Assembly (NCBI GenBank): GCA_000818945.1
Contig: KN805458.1
Span: forward strand, 1-64,000
Length of the DNA stretch: 64,000 nucleotides
Source: Schizochytrium sp. CCTCC M209059
Lineage: Eukaryota > Sar > Bigyra > Thraustochytrida > Thraustochytriidae
Reading direction: 5' to 3'
Positions 40,301 through 47,887 of this stretch are shown here, piece by piece. The notes beneath the pieces were generated by a model. It did no database searches. It had not been told where the DNA came from and saw only the letters and a list, made by a program, of their open reading frames with translations. A program made the translations under genes and the position numbers. The first letter of the stretch is position 1. The number at the start of each line of letters is the position of its first letter.

Positions 40301-41730
40301 TGCCGCGTGGCGCGCTTGAAGATGTCCTGAAGCGAAGGCTTGAGTGCCTATCCTATCTGCGTTCGGTCGAGGGCGTGCTGGACGCGGAGGAGGCAGAGGA
40401 GGTCATGGGCATCTTCCTTGACCTATTTCCGGACCCACTCACGCTCGAGGCTTGGGAGGGGCTTTGCGAGCCTCCTATCATTGACACTCTGACCTGGATT
40501 TCCCGTGCTTTGCACTCTAGGCCGGGAGGCTTGGTGTATATGCGCGCCAAGTTTCGTTCTCTTGGCGATGGAGAAAGCTTGGCGCTCGAGCAGGTCGAGA
40601 GCGCTTTGTGCGAATATTTAGGAGACGTCGGTCTCGCTCCGGAAATGCTGCGAGAGGTCGACTGGACAAGCGTTTCGGTGGATGGCTGCATTTCTGTCCA
40701 AGCGCTGCTGCATCAGCTCGACACAGCTCACACAGCCATGCGTATGAGCAAAGGGGAGGCCATATCTCCATCGACTGGCATGGAGCCTGGCACAGGCGAC
40801 GAGGCTTTTCCTCAGGAAGTAGACGACGAGGCCGATGAGGGAGATCTCGAGGGTGGTGCGCAGGGCGAAACTGAAGAATTAGTGACGCCAGCACAGCGAG
40901 AGCGGCTCGTGCAGGAATTGGTGGATTCTGATGATGAGGAAGAGCTTTGGGGAAGTGCTTTCTTTCGCGACGAAGCGATGCGGAGCGCACTTGCGGAGCT
41001 ACGATTTCGTATCCTCGAATATGCGAATCCAGACGTGCATCCGGATCGCTTCGACCTGGAGAAAACGTTTCGTGTGTTTGATCAAGACCGCACAGGTCTC
41101 GTGGATGCCGACGAATTTCGCAAGGCTCTCCAGGCTTTACATATGAATCAGCTCCTTCCGACGCAGGAAATGATTGTGCGTTTCATTGATGCCATGGATG
41201 GCGATGGCGATGGGAAGATCAACCTTGCAGAATTTAAGCGTATGGTCGGTCCGCAGCGTCCCCTGGGTCTATTGCGGCGACTGCGGCGGCCGCACGCGCT
41301 GCAGACGATCCGCTGGTCTGTAGAACTCTTTGTTGCAGATCTTGGTGAATGGATTCCAGGTACGGCTGTAAGATATCGGGCGTTTGACAACGCGATACAG
41401 ATTGAGCTGCAGGCACATGGGAAACAGATTGAGATGCAGAACATTGGTTTTCTGCAGATCGATGATTATCCTTTGTTTCTGCGTAGAAATCTCTGGAGCG
41501 GAAAGCCGTGGGGACGGGAACCTCTATGGAAGCGTGTGCGGAGTGCTCGAAGCATGCGAAACTCCAAGTCTGTACTTGAGGAAGTCTTTTCTAGGTCCTC
41601 CAAGTCCGCTTCGCTGTTTTCCTCGTCGTCTTTGGGCACACTTACAACGGCGTCGTCGGAAACACCACCAACAACTGCGCGATCGAGCGCAAGTAGCTTT
41701 GCATCAATGTCAAGTAGCTTGACGGACTGA
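28321..41730 (+). CDS. Giant C2 / EF-hand / IQ / ankyrin multidomain protein, 4,469 aa
   Basis: A single exon of 13.4 kb with an ATG at 28321. Domains in order: C2-like beta-rich segments in the first 1,160 residues (for example about 604-737); an EF-hand pair at 1191-1262 (second loop canonical, DTNSDGVVTFDE); a textbook C2 domain at about 1369-1505 with Asp-rich calcium loops (SSDPYC, CDPKWND, RDKDTMSLRDD). Helical/coiled sequence follows at about 1510-1900, then an IQ motif at about 2211-2225, C2-like domains at about 2230-2440 and 2498-2600, and ankyrin repeats at about 2674-2740. Further EF-hands have loops at 2858-2869, 3114-3125 and 3149-3160; four IQ motifs lie at about 3345-3475; a final EF-hand pair has loops at 4254-4265 and 4293-4304. 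The Ser-rich tail ends in SLTD. It has no signal peptide or transmembrane segment. It looks like a calcium-, calmodulin- and membrane-binding scaffold, perhaps of the flagellum or cortex. No named family was recognised for the whole protein. Confidence 0.85.
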   Translation: MTKEQEIWALRVYGERKDEVHVTLMPKGVRILDTPIDINDDHMQTACIHVELKSNGDAQGSVDLSKVLVEQRPSRTWLRFGKRRGTRATEERAMRMRELTVPLLNAAGKTIDSPKLRFELTPISREEKESIAETGTWRVLLTTGRCTYRDDTPIRALAFSATLGGQTQSLDRQVTLENQQSPGQRPAKTSSPTKEYLHGKEETSVFSVKQMFRFNGRWVASEVLRVNVDIHTQSDEHANENALANSVHHASCEIALTSSKFAAELRLGDSQHFANLKDYGVQVYVEISFEADEGPSSSARELSAMPQPGYVCFRQAKLRRFDPLALTEGDDIVGMRVKFGTSGERVCFPLLQMSDLVPSPLRKHHTDRAGTFESGSVHMLTSLYEVESFQVEIFTATGSHGECQFTYGDNETWLTLSGRQGQVYLAWDFVPMAAPETELDQERSDAWLVAIMTNRIIGLDAASSLGPSDVFVEIHMLDPGNTLGAEAVKTHKFRTMTRDPRDIFAESSQSVISPKYASGQNKMPRSTLLCFEMKSARNVLLGECTIDISSLYCVASANKTGVTVPLHCTAGKLFLDVILDVVQLSHAAAWIRDRDRGIRGPRMTSTLSQSEAIIEVIGAQKLRHAKGLLKASFSETNRPTNAQITRSQPHGGASNPEWEEENLTLDAEDIAHKRFVCESLLSKTGLVWLLTARLFANDKLLGASTWIELPRHKDLTQGRPILYKGRFAGLLEVTASEQVQSRENAEESLSLALSSASSSAHASGRGHDLPSSATTSASASASVRRRRRSSLACSDTQGDNFVFVRVLRIRRNRAESVVLHGRHEIAARIRVDQTWYMTHFCESMTPQSPTQVLVFQQRLGPYRLEGTALGFEAEIAIIESTSGKLEERVIGCAQFHFVAQHLHACSYKIPDTDMHIDLLVERFPSRGGAESPAIDLAESSLYEAVLNVPKEFDLSLETLVFSADAIIPCRPLQMALNNQVVCLGLGQPALRSSFESLRLTASQSDGTFIEATYEVHQNELRLLLSEAGTHSLPPVFTWSFQETRYASLLPMIESDDFFSLNVERVEGLPSTWRSCRVRLVLISAKGPSYDVAGICANVSLSEGSAFIAEEFHFERFGRVAPVGLRIVVLGDGDDPSLETYVPVRKLAQAHFQIKVSDQASVSFSREEHATPDAHVSPREKNNTQVMTDPQLEPFVAAFARFDPMRSGSIPAEVVAQLVGEVLAFLLSDRNEQDLALELALLDTNSDGVVTFDEYLAWVETKRPASSTPAMPPPKAAHHLNVRLSIRHVECSSQLNARIVAKALPSGAKDATSSATGPRMTWPTPAVLKIPCEKNLELFLVENHTGKIRARSSLLEPEQIPDTVLLHGAPIKVRIEVTCARGLRAADNVGFIASHIGRGCTASSDPYCVVRVGKLSKRTKSCKDTCDPKWNDSLEFDVDPSAYSSDQQNAFVAVQIEVRDKDTMSLRDDFLGSCEMHCTADLTQETLSLQGKGARGTLTLRAQITAFETAKLSMQSETVTDITVDVLDRAIAKRTAALNEALRYSDEADQMLSKIPAPFRATRTKLAVDLTPRPPQDGRRSLRKLIEAVNQAPAMPPSTLVKLHEEIQERIFAFSSEHFGYVRGRAQRPPANPREYDVLLQLSGRLREHMRHSKGICIVGELEALRTSPSTKNADVIMRELVSSEEALRAHISSQLSKMSSEFDPQEAHAKRLLSELTRRGDIPTAMDLEETVRMWTEERKQRDHSARRERELAEYIENKQGELGSALGRRRDHLHTSSRADVLYAQNLAGTRHDAIESLRKSLAQADDRAERASSAALKNRLGRLQSLETLLAKFEPPGSTELLAALHAAALDRETTPVTLVELTASLLYPAIMDAVLTAHELAVRFVYAGSPEMNDAKRFFRLLKRRMVRDHRKKVLYEAVCARLDALGGRNDVDAWTIMRASDLAKSFIVGGDAEDVDGESLSESARQQAIKLIKDSFLSRADLLRMGGILHVEANCSQHSLRASLDGNDLIVLAGDQASIADEHRVEIPPQSKAEGVLHLDLLPFDPQATHFTRIMYHLEDLMQRPGVALRGHFIAQELELKRVGQGLVRIEVILSASNPGLALQCFVQGSFPIPGFITREHDMSCTWDLSSSSHEVKDLFFPGRDCRATSNVEVFAALFDQKNMAQPLGCPVPLRLDMDSPQSIGEGIGVKLSFQPDDNLLDRIRKERAAVKMTALGRGFLARRGAQLLGTAEFNLQASGLVGKTGSVNPSMSAYCSVHYGDTKLAATNAAKRMGASPDFGQIRLPIYKGWDGALAFKVWEQASLVGQCELSAAQLAATQASTEVTLALCGGLRSKQGVGLQVHVVRARAKLNLAPPETMCSVRLLTSQRGQGNKRTTRPRPINTSSTVEWNEGFIYRDWKFGVEEELRFEICNSENEHVEVFTLRLEHVLSQQKHTEWLKCSSSQSSLLVKAWALEVLDDPDRCGNLKITDMKLFDTVTSHPQLQPHPRSLSGPCKVIVHVLEARDLGEDACRPKVRCELLPWGQARPLGCGETGRTWSDGSHARWTRSEMNKLELSYPGSDGRDPPAIGIELWNAEHEPIVGHASVPFHSFSDDMWINLNPRGRIRFRVKVDADEGRLASARRVEASMCVKPRLNASSSRTNSSELREEASDLMLLEELKMVSAEDLVQHVAQTPRLLKAQNELRRTALHQAVIMNQPKLAHILLEAGANLSAVDVQDKTPVDYARSADMLRALGILAPHSVLVSQRSQMQGLQTVLQHLSLRDKAFATAELVESQDTSQEEDDDDTSKEADTDGNDEEVLESEGLVRRSSPIDNQSGKNEVLPAAEEAMIELLYDVVEQANGPDEVFDLFDMDGNGWIDGDEFEGSMRELLSIQSAADDRLEIVRSLAKMLMPSKGRPCSRRRFAAFFKEHARGVRQSSARSDSSQLADHLAKILASTLSLSIHSTATSARNAVEDSTGEKFDIDVVRQAWLKTLAREEREFEDAIACFVRKARGESQKWPTTMELSVFAEAVVASRDSGEDSDSIEAPARFIERLCERLHIDEAEVPAREIVERMLVTNGRADEEIVTRANDHLLQSIVELVRREGHGGSVNDFRGISRRLFETLDGNGSGAVDRLEFSSGMRQLGVTDASAVQQLFDMVDVNHDGRASVEEFVLHIERFIYRKQAALDSVLATLRKRTSKPERTTASSSLANRPKVARERLASKLAWMQKKCAERDMIKGSRETEMCTRYFQRSDKALSTLHEVCWSALVIREDSGPKRSNRSFEEVRISCYDEMDELLILDTGKSLRLGADAIEMVWDSEARGTGGRGDGSLYGSAADPESLLVRVLAKLEACKARVHRSACRVQNLFRRNHELLKGRLAVAKQRQHVQRVRDERKGATSMQRIVRGRQARKRKARLQMLARRQAERREAEFRAAQRIQAVVRGYMKRNDVMERREARRLAAVVQIQSCARGFLLRSAERRLTQREHDFIIRAVQTPFRKGFMAQLTIDAPRLAQEVLRMKLIMSPASEETTTQLPIYGLAVEAQQSAKSNVDVEARMQALRKMLRSFGVVDLESEVKLSCFRDKRGQTGVAEVLEKVILLDDEAMLMQTALDLAQEITNMHPVHDVTQVSAATMRVMSENPGPTDGPKDNVKARTGTAMFKSFRYLQDNAARSFAWVQTKAKTSNRVYTRSLELESFQGTRANDREDAMLEQVRALALVSGQFDAYGLMRALLDGSVSVDAVQDAEATLTAQWNGVEYQICARLAFAKKRKVTAGKGYNHVPARPLCKHADLHSVLMVSRGSAAHHLTDSSLQQQTNGASMDPQVLRVDFSELEMGERSAKVLQRAVWMPPAKTKVFAQRVYLHQSDVAHSGQGNGGLRLARAGFRRVRWIGKLVTSSETSEQVEVDAWRLTEQSTGGLQLRLVIPGGHLGWFSIQECKSMLRLCLRVDVGPDDMFERTSKILSPFEETGRLLTGLLGHIRERVRDVGDARRVFLRHGFETSMPRGALEDVLKRRLECLSYLRSVEGVLDAEEAEEVMGIFLDLFPDPLTLEAWEGLCEPPIIDTLTWISRALHSRPGGLVYMRAKFRSLGDGESLALEQVESALCEYLGDVGLAPEMLREVDWTSVSVDGCISVQALLHQLDTAHTAMRMSKGEAISPSTGMEPGTGDEAFPQEVDDEADEGDLEGGAQGETEELVTPAQRERLVQELVDSDDEEELWGSAFFRDEAMRSALAELRFRILEYANPDVHPDRFDLEKTFRVFDQDRTGLVDADEFRKALQALHMNQLLPTQEMIVRFIDAMDGDGDGKINLAEFKRMVGPQRPLGLLRRLRRPHALQTIRWSVELFVADLGEWIPGTAVRYRAFDNAIQIELQAHGKQIEMQNIGFLQIDDYPLFLRRNLWSGKPWGREPLWKRVRSARSMRNSKSVLEEVFSRSSKSASLFSSSSLGTLTTASSETPPTTARSSASSFASMSSSLTD

Positions 41731-42039
41731 AATTAGGTAGAGCATCTCGTGAAGGTGTTGAGTGGTTTCATTTCATGGGACTATTGGTATGTAACATAAC
41801 ATGGAAAGAATCTGCTACGCGTACCATGGAGCTAGGTGTCCTCGGCAGGCGGAGGCAGGCAGGCAGGCAGACAGACAAGCAAGCAAATATGCGGATGCAC
41901 CAAATGTGATCTCAATAAACACCAAAGGCAGCGAAAGTGATGGAATTCAGAGTGCTCCATTGTCTAATTTGCGCGAGACGACTGATTTTCCTCTAGTTTG
42001 ATAGCTTTTTTTGTTTTGTTTTTTTTGGGGGGAAGGACA
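41731..42039. other. Short tail-to-tail spacer with CAGG/CAGA/CAAG repeat
   Basis: 309 bp between convergent stops. A degenerate tetranucleotide run (CAGG then CAGA then CAAG) lies at about 41848-41885. Nothing else was seen. Confidence 0.7.
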
Positions 42040-43071
42040 TCATTTAGCCCGTTCGAGCTCTTTGGCCTGCTCCGAGGCCAGGCGAAACGCAGCGCTGCCA
42101 AAAAGTACAACCAGCATGGAGGCAGCTTTAAAGGAGGAGAAACATTGTGTGGCTTGCTTGTCGCAAAAGAGAACTGCTGCAAAGAAGAAAACACTGACGG
42201 CTAGCAGCGACTTGAGTACCCCGGTGGTGACGGCGCCAAGCTGGCCGAGCATGGCAAAGAAAGACAGCGAGTGGAGAGAATTAACGGCAACCAGAGAAGA
42301 ATAAGCAAGTGCCACAGAGGCATAGGATGCACCCGTGTCGGCAACGGCGTCGACATAGAGGGTGTTAAAGTCGTAAACAAAAGTGAGCGCAAGATTGTAA
42401 CCCAGAATGAGCACCGTCTCGACGCCTCCAACCTGGGAGCACAGCTCGAAGGGCGAGACGCGGGAGCGCTTGATGACGCGCTCATTGTAGACATAAGCGG
42501 CGGCATGCAAGACTGTGCCAACGAGAACGCAGACGACGCCAATGAAGATGTGCATTGCTTCAGCCTGAGACGCTGATCCTGCGGCATCCAGAACACCGAG
42601 TCCATTCATAATGAGACCAAGAGTAACAAAGGCGATGCCAAGCCACTGACCAGAGAGTAGCTCTTGGCCGAGTAGCCAGGAGAGAACGGCTGTCCAGGCA
42701 GTTGTTGAAGAGTAAATGACGGTATAGACGCCAGAGCCAACGAGGAGCAAGCCTGAAGAGGTGAGCATGCCACTTGAGACATCAATGCAAGTGGCAATGG
42801 CGAGTTGACGTCTTGGCAGAGGCCGAAAACCTTCCTTGCCGTCGTCGGCCATGTTGGAGGGCTTCCCTAAAGAGGCGTCCACGACGTTGAAGGCAACGAG
42901 CGCTTGTGCGACGTTACGCACGGCGAACATACCGATGCAGTGTGCGAGAAGGGGGAGCAGCGTAGGCGGCCAGTCCGAGGTTGCGCCGAGGTACTTGACC
43001 TTGTCCATGAGCAGCGGCTGCGCCACGCCGCTCATAAGGTAGAGCGCCATCCAGACGCGGAGTTTGCTCAT
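42040..43071 (-). CDS. Drug/metabolite transporter superfamily (SLC35-like) membrane protein
   Basis: Predicted 343 aa with about ten hydrophobic segments and no signal peptide, the size and layout of DMT/SLC35 transporters. The first half contains the typical helix pair around SGLLLVGSGVYTVIYSSTTAWTAVLS followed by a Leu-Gly-Gln-Glu loop and GQWLGIAFVTLGLIMNGLG, an EamA-like repeat; the second half repeats the pattern (VGTVLHAAAYVYNERVI). The closest resemblance is to SLC35F-type or CRT-like carriers; the substrate cannot be told from sequence. The short C-terminus ends in a charged EQAKELERAK segment facing the cytosol in such proteins. The ATG at 43071 is the first in frame. The 5' leader carries GCTG, CT and CTGT repeats. 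Confidence 0.8.
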   Translation of the reverse strand: MSKLRVWMALYLMSGVAQPLLMDKVKYLGATSDWPPTLLPLLAHCIGMFAVRNVAQALVAFNVVDASLGKPSNMADDGKEGFRPLPRRQLAIATCIDVSSGMLTSSGLLLVGSGVYTVIYSSTTAWTAVLSWLLGQELLSGQWLGIAFVTLGLIMNGLGVLDAAGSASQAEAMHIFIGVVCVLVGTVLHAAAYVYNERVIKRSRVSPFELCSQVGGVETVLILGYNLALTFVYDFNTLYVDAVADTGASYASVALAYSSLVAVNSLHSLSFFAMLGQLGAVTTGVLKSLLAVSVFFFAAVLFCDKQATQCFSSFKAASMLVVLFGSAAFRLASEQAKELERAK

Positions 43072-43667
43072 CCTGCCTACCGATTTGCTCGCTGGCTGGC
43101 TGGCTGGCTGGCTGGCTTCGACTCTCTCTCTCTCTGTCTGTCTGTTTGTCTGTCTGTCCACGTCGCGTCGTGCTGCCGCCAAGCACTTGAGCGAAGCGGG
43201 TCCTTTGCGTTCTCCCAGAAGCCTGTCAAGCCTGCCTCCAAAGCCTGCGAGGGATTTTGCCAAGCCAAGACTGGACTCACAGTGGCAGTCAACTTGTTCT
43301 TGGTAGCGCACAGCCCACGAGGCGAGGAAGAGCCGCTGCTAGGAGGGAGCAGTCCCATTGATGAGGAAATGCTGTGGCTGCGTGAACAATGGTTGATGAT
43401 GGTGACAATAGCTGACGTTTGTGCGAAATCTACCGGGCTTCGACGCACCATAGATGGCGAGCACAGATTGCTGAGATGTACGATACCCATGCAAGAAAAC
43501 GAACCGCTTCACCCTTTTTTGGCCGCACAAGTCAAAACCAGATGGATGATCTCTCAACAACCTACTACGTGTAGGATGGTTCTTGGCGGCGAAGCGAAGC
43601 TTGTAGAAAAAGAAGTATAAACACATGGAGCAAATTCTTTCGTAGTACGTTTTAGAACTCTTAGGTC
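43072..43667. other. Spacer with GCTG, CT and TCTG repeats
   Basis: This 596-bp region upstream of the transporter gene also receives the 3' end of the 5'-nucleotidase gene. GCTG units occupy 43091-43117, a CT run 43120-43134 and TCTG/TTTG units 43133-43158. One TGCCAAGCCAAG word is at 43259-43270. No gene was seen. Confidence 0.6.
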
Positions 43668-45545
43668 TTAGCGGAGAAGGGCCGCAAGAAGAGGAACAGC
43701 GATGAGGAAGCTTGCGCGCACAGCGGCGGCAGGCGAAGGCGTGGAAGTCGAGGTAGGTGAAGGCGTGGAATCGTACGTGTAGACGCAGTCGTTGTCTTCT
43801 TCAACGTCGTCGATGCGGCACTCGAGAGGAGCATCGACGTTGGTGATGGGGGTCTTGGCCTCGATGTATTCCTGGAAGGCGTCGGCCATGACATCACCGT
43901 ACTCAAAGACCATCTCGGACTCGCCAAAGGCAACGTAGCCGTCCTTGCCCGAGGCAATGTAGCTGTTGGTCACCAGAAGATAGGTGTTTTCTTCGCTGTT
44001 CTCGATCAACTCGCCGTTTAGTTCAATGCTGATGATGCGGTTGATTTCGGAATCATTCGCGACGGAGCAGGCGGGCTTGGCTTCATCCGAGCCGCAGGTC
44101 GTCTCGACGGAGCTGTTGTAGACCAAGTTCATGCCAGCACCGATCTGAGGGAATTCACCCTCGCCCTCGCCGACGCGTGCGATAGCGCCCTCAAGAGCAA
44201 TGTACAGAGCCCGACCGGTGATCCTGATGACACTGATGGTGTTGCCGAAGGGGAGGACGGTGAGCACGTGCTCGACGGTGATATTTCCAGCGGGAATCGA
44301 GGCGCGCACACCGCCGCCGTTGATGACGCAGAGCTCGACAGCGCCGTATGCTTCTTGGAACTCCTCGGTGTCCACATTGCTAAGAATGGCGTCGCAAATC
44401 ATGTTTCCGAGGTTCGTCTCGCCATAACGCACGCTCGTGCGCTCGCCATTGAGAGCAATGCTGCTCTCTCCGACGACGGTCTGCTTGTATACCTCGAGCG
44501 GTGCGTTCATGCTATCCACGAGCGTCTGAATGCCGCTGTCGGCGGCAATTTGGTACTCCTCGTCGGCACCAGACCCGGTGCTGGCAAGGAGGGAGATAAG
44601 CGGGGTGTTATCGGTGAGGACACCATTGTCGTCAAAGGTGACGTCGAAGGCACCGAGGAAGGCACCACCGTAGTACGCCTGGTATACGGGCTTGTCACCA
44701 ACCATGGTCGGGTAGTCGCCACCGATTTCGGGGACCGAAGCATAGGAGTAAGCAAAAGTGGGGGGTTCCGCTTCATTCCAGAGAAAGGTGTGGGAGTGAC
44801 CACCAACAAGGACGTCGAGGTCTGAGACGGACGCAGCGATGACCTGATCGCGAGCGTAGCCACTGTGGCCGACACTGAGGATGGTGTCGATGCCAGGGTG
44901 TTCCGTTTGAATCTCGGATATCACAGAGTTGAGCGCGGCTACCTCGTCGGTGAGGGAGACGCAGTCGGGGACCGAGGAGATGCCGGCGGTGGCGGGAGTG
45001 AGGTAACCGGTGACGGCGATGTCCTCGCCATTGATGTTGACGATGACGTACTTTTCGATGCCGTTGCCGAGAGCCTGGGCAGCATGCGTTCCCACTTCGT
45101 TCTCAGCGCACGAGTCCTCGAGATTCGCAACAACGATGGGCATGTTGATCCGTTCGACGTATTCGCTGACGGTCTGGTATCCATAGTCAAACTCGTGGTT
45201 GCCAAGGGTTCCTACGCAGGCCGCGAAGCCGGCGGCGTCACCGTCGTCACCGCAGAGCTTGTTGAGAAAGATGGATGCCTCTTCGCCCTTGTAAAAAGTG
45301 CTCCAGATGGTGCCCATGAACTGGTCACCATCATCGAGGTAAAGGACGTCGCTCGTGGTGTCTGCGACGAGTTCCTTTGCCTTGGCGAAGAGACGGGGCC
45401 AGCCGCCATCGCAGCCATCATCGCCGGTGCAACCGAGGCCCTCGACGTGGGCGTGGAAGTCGTTGACGTGGACAACGCGGAAGCTGTTTTGCGCAGTGGC
45501 GACGGCCAGCGTGGCGATGGCCACAGCGGTGCGGAGGAGCATCAT
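43668..45545 (-). CDS. Secreted or GPI-anchored 5'-nucleotidase (UshA/CD73 family)
   Basis: Predicted 625 aa, the usual size of the family. It starts with a hydrophobic signal peptide (MMLLRTAVAIATLAVATAQ). The metallophosphatase half carries NDFHAH (Asp29, His31), DDGDQF (71-76), GNHE (115-118), VGHSG and GGHSH (about 248-252). The C-terminal half has INGGGVR near 408 and LPFGNTI, part of the nucleotide-binding region in this family. Such enzymes remove the 5' phosphate from AMP and other nucleotides outside the cell. The end is a Ser/Thr/Pro linker (TPSPTSTSTPSPA) followed by a hydrophobic tail ending LIAVPLLAALLR, the layout of a GPI attachment signal. The ATG at 45545 was chosen; the frame extends 16 codons 5' from a TTG only. 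Its divergent neighbour is a secreted nuclease with the same kind of tail. Confidence 0.93.
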   Translation of the reverse strand: MMLLRTAVAIATLAVATAQNSFRVVHVNDFHAHVEGLGCTGDDGCDGGWPRLFAKAKELVADTTSDVLYLDDGDQFMGTIWSTFYKGEEASIFLNKLCGDDGDAAGFAACVGTLGNHEFDYGYQTVSEYVERINMPIVVANLEDSCAENEVGTHAAQALGNGIEKYVIVNINGEDIAVTGYLTPATAGISSVPDCVSLTDEVAALNSVISEIQTEHPGIDTILSVGHSGYARDQVIAASVSDLDVLVGGHSHTFLWNEAEPPTFAYSYASVPEIGGDYPTMVGDKPVYQAYYGGAFLGAFDVTFDDNGVLTDNTPLISLLASTGSGADEEYQIAADSGIQTLVDSMNAPLEVYKQTVVGESSIALNGERTSVRYGETNLGNMICDAILSNVDTEEFQEAYGAVELCVINGGGVRASIPAGNITVEHVLTVLPFGNTISVIRITGRALYIALEGAIARVGEGEGEFPQIGAGMNLVYNSSVETTCGSDEAKPACSVANDSEINRIISIELNGELIENSEENTYLLVTNSYIASGKDGYVAFGESEMVFEYGDVMADAFQEYIEAKTPITNVDAPLECRIDDVEEDNDCVYTYDSTPSPTSTSTPSPAAAVRASFLIAVPLLAALLR

Positions 45546-46648
45546 TGTGGCAGCAGCCCTTGCGAGGACGTTCTTTGTCTGCTTCTTCTTCAATCACTTG
45601 TTTGGAGTTCTCTTGCTTGCGACTGGATTCGGTTTTGCTGCCGCCGCCGCAGCAGCAGCAGCAGCAGCAGCTGCCATGCGACTGCGAACTTAGTGGTAGT
45701 CTTGCAGTGGTTTTAGTGGCAGTGGCGTTCGTCCTGTATCCGCATCTGCTCCGGTAGTCAGAGCCGCCGAGAGGAATTCGCTTCGCTGCGGGGAGGGAGG
45801 AAGGCATTTCTCTTCCATTCGTTCTATCATTCCTTTTCGCGCCCGAGTCATCACAGCACTGGACGGCACGCGCAGCCACCGGTCCCTGTGCGCAGCTGGC
45901 AGTGTGGCTGGCTGGCTGCCGCCACCGCCGCTGCTGCGAGAGGAGCCATCATCATCGCCATCATCATCATTATCATCATCAACTTCATCAGAGATGCCGA
46001 CTGCAGCGAGCGATGACAATCAAGATCGATCGTGCCAAGCCAAGCCGCGCCAAGCCGAGCCTGGTCTTTTGCCATGTGCAGCATGCCGAGCATCTTGGGT
46101 TAGAGTACCATTCACCATCTTCCACCCCTGGCCCAGGGAAGAGCAAGTTTCGCCGCGCGTTTTCCTCCGCCCTCGGCCGTCGCCTCGAGTCCCGCGGCGC
46201 GTGGCCACGCGCGAAAGATCAGGAAGCGAGCGAGGTTGCGTTGACGCGAGGGAGGGAAGAGGACCTCGGCCCGCGCAAACGTGCTCCACCAGAAGGCGCA
46301 GAGAGAGAGAGAAAGAGAGAGCTTGCTCGCAGCGTGGCTTCTTCCCGCCCGTCTCAACAAGGAATCTTGCCGCGGGTTCATCGTCTCCGAGGGATGGGAT
46401 GGCTGGCGCAGAATGTACTCGCCAAAGGCTCGCCAAGATGCGAGGCGGCAGCCCGAAGATGCGAGCGCGGCGCAGGGCGCAGCCCGCCAGGCGCCGCAGG
46501 ACGCGCGGTCACAGGCGGTCGCGGCAAGGCGCGAGGGGCCACTCGGGGACAAGGTGCGCTGCAGAGGAAGAGAGGGAGCCCAGCTCCGACGGCGACCTCG
46601 AGGGCGGGCTCGCGAGACGCTGCAGGAGCGAGGAAGGTCGCGGCGAGA

Positions 46649-46666
46649 GTGCGTGCGTGCGTGCGA

Positions 46667-46700
<34 letters not shown>

Positions 46701-46701
46701 A
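46649..46701. repeat. Tetranucleotide repeat GTGC
   Basis: About 13 GTGC units with one GAGC interruption; in translation it gives Cys-Val-Arg-Ala or His-Ala-Arg-Thr cycles, a source of false frames. Confidence 0.9.
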
Positions 46702-47836
46702 CAGGGGGAGCTCGCTTCGTGCACAAGGAGCAGACGCTCGGCAAGGCAGGCCTCGGGACTTCAAGAACTCGGAGGATCGCCTCGCCTCGCCTCGCCTCGC
46801 CAAATTGCGAGGCCGCGAGGTCGCGCTCTCCCTCGCTCATGCCTGCCAGCATCGCTGCCGCCACCTCGCTGCAGCCGGCTGCTGCTGCTCCAGGCGATCG
46901 ATCGCGGCCAGAAGTACTCGCGCCCGCCCGCTCGCTCCCTCGCTCGCTCGCTCGCTCCCTCGCCCGCGGCCTCTCGCGGCGGGCGGAAGATGCGCGCGAG
47001 ATGCAGCGCGGTCGCATCTGCGTCTCCCGGGCGGCTCCGGGAGGCCGAGGTGCGGGGAGGTGCGGGAGGTGTGGGGCCGCACTGCGAGCCAGGCCTGCTC
47101 GGAGACCACCCTACGGCGCGAGAGATCCGCGATGAGCAGCTCGCGGCCAGCCAGCTGCACGATGCGTCCCCACTGCCAACGCGCGCCTCGCGTCGCCCCA
47201 CCCGCTCGCTCGCAGTCAAGAGTGGCGCCGACCGTCCCGAGTATGCCTTCGACGTGCACGCATGCATGGGCATGGCAGCCAGCTCCTCGTCCACGAGCAG
47301 AAACGCAAGCCACGCAGCTGCGCCAGCAGCCCCGACCGATCCGGGCCGCTTCACTGGCACGGCCGGGCGGGCAGGCGTTCCCCGTCGACATGATCTTGAG
47401 CAGCAGCACCATCATCTTCTTCATCATCATCATCAGCAGCAGCAGCAGCAGCAAGCTGCAGCCGCACCTCGGAGCTTCCGCCCCTTGGCGGGCTGCGCCC
47501 ACTCGAGAAGCTCCAAAGAGACCGCGCGGCGTCTTCCTTTCCTTCTCCATCGATCGATGCCTCTGCAGGCGCAGCGGTAGCCGCGCCTCGGAGACCTCGC
47601 TGCGCGTGCAGCGTTCGCTCGCGCTGCCGACGGCCGCGGCGTCGACGTGCCGCTGCCCGCCCGCTGTGCGGTGGCCGCTGCAGCAGCCGCAGCGCGCGCG
47701 GGGAGGCTCGAGGGGCGGCGGGGTCAGGAGTGAGTCCCCCGCGCGTCATGTCTTGGCAAGCACAATCGATGCAATCGATGCCATCGCCTGCGCGGCGCAT
47801 ATGCCTCGCTCGCCTCGCAAGCGCGCATCCAGGCGA

Positions 47837-47887
47837 CGGCTCGGCTCGGCTCGGCTCGGCCCGGCTCGGCCCGGCTCGGCTCGGCTG
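47837..47887. repeat. Pentanucleotide repeat GGCTC/GGCCC
   Basis: About ten units of GGCTC with two GGCCC variants in the 4.8-kb spacer. Confidence 0.88.

Noticed and set aside
42904..43620. 238-aa plus-strand frame over the transporter start
   Set aside because: It runs antisense through the transporter and then through GCTG/CTGT repeats; no protein features.
46649..46701. Regular short repeats considered as a CRISPR-like array
   Set aside because: Simple tetranucleotide repeat with no unique spacers, in a eukaryotic context.
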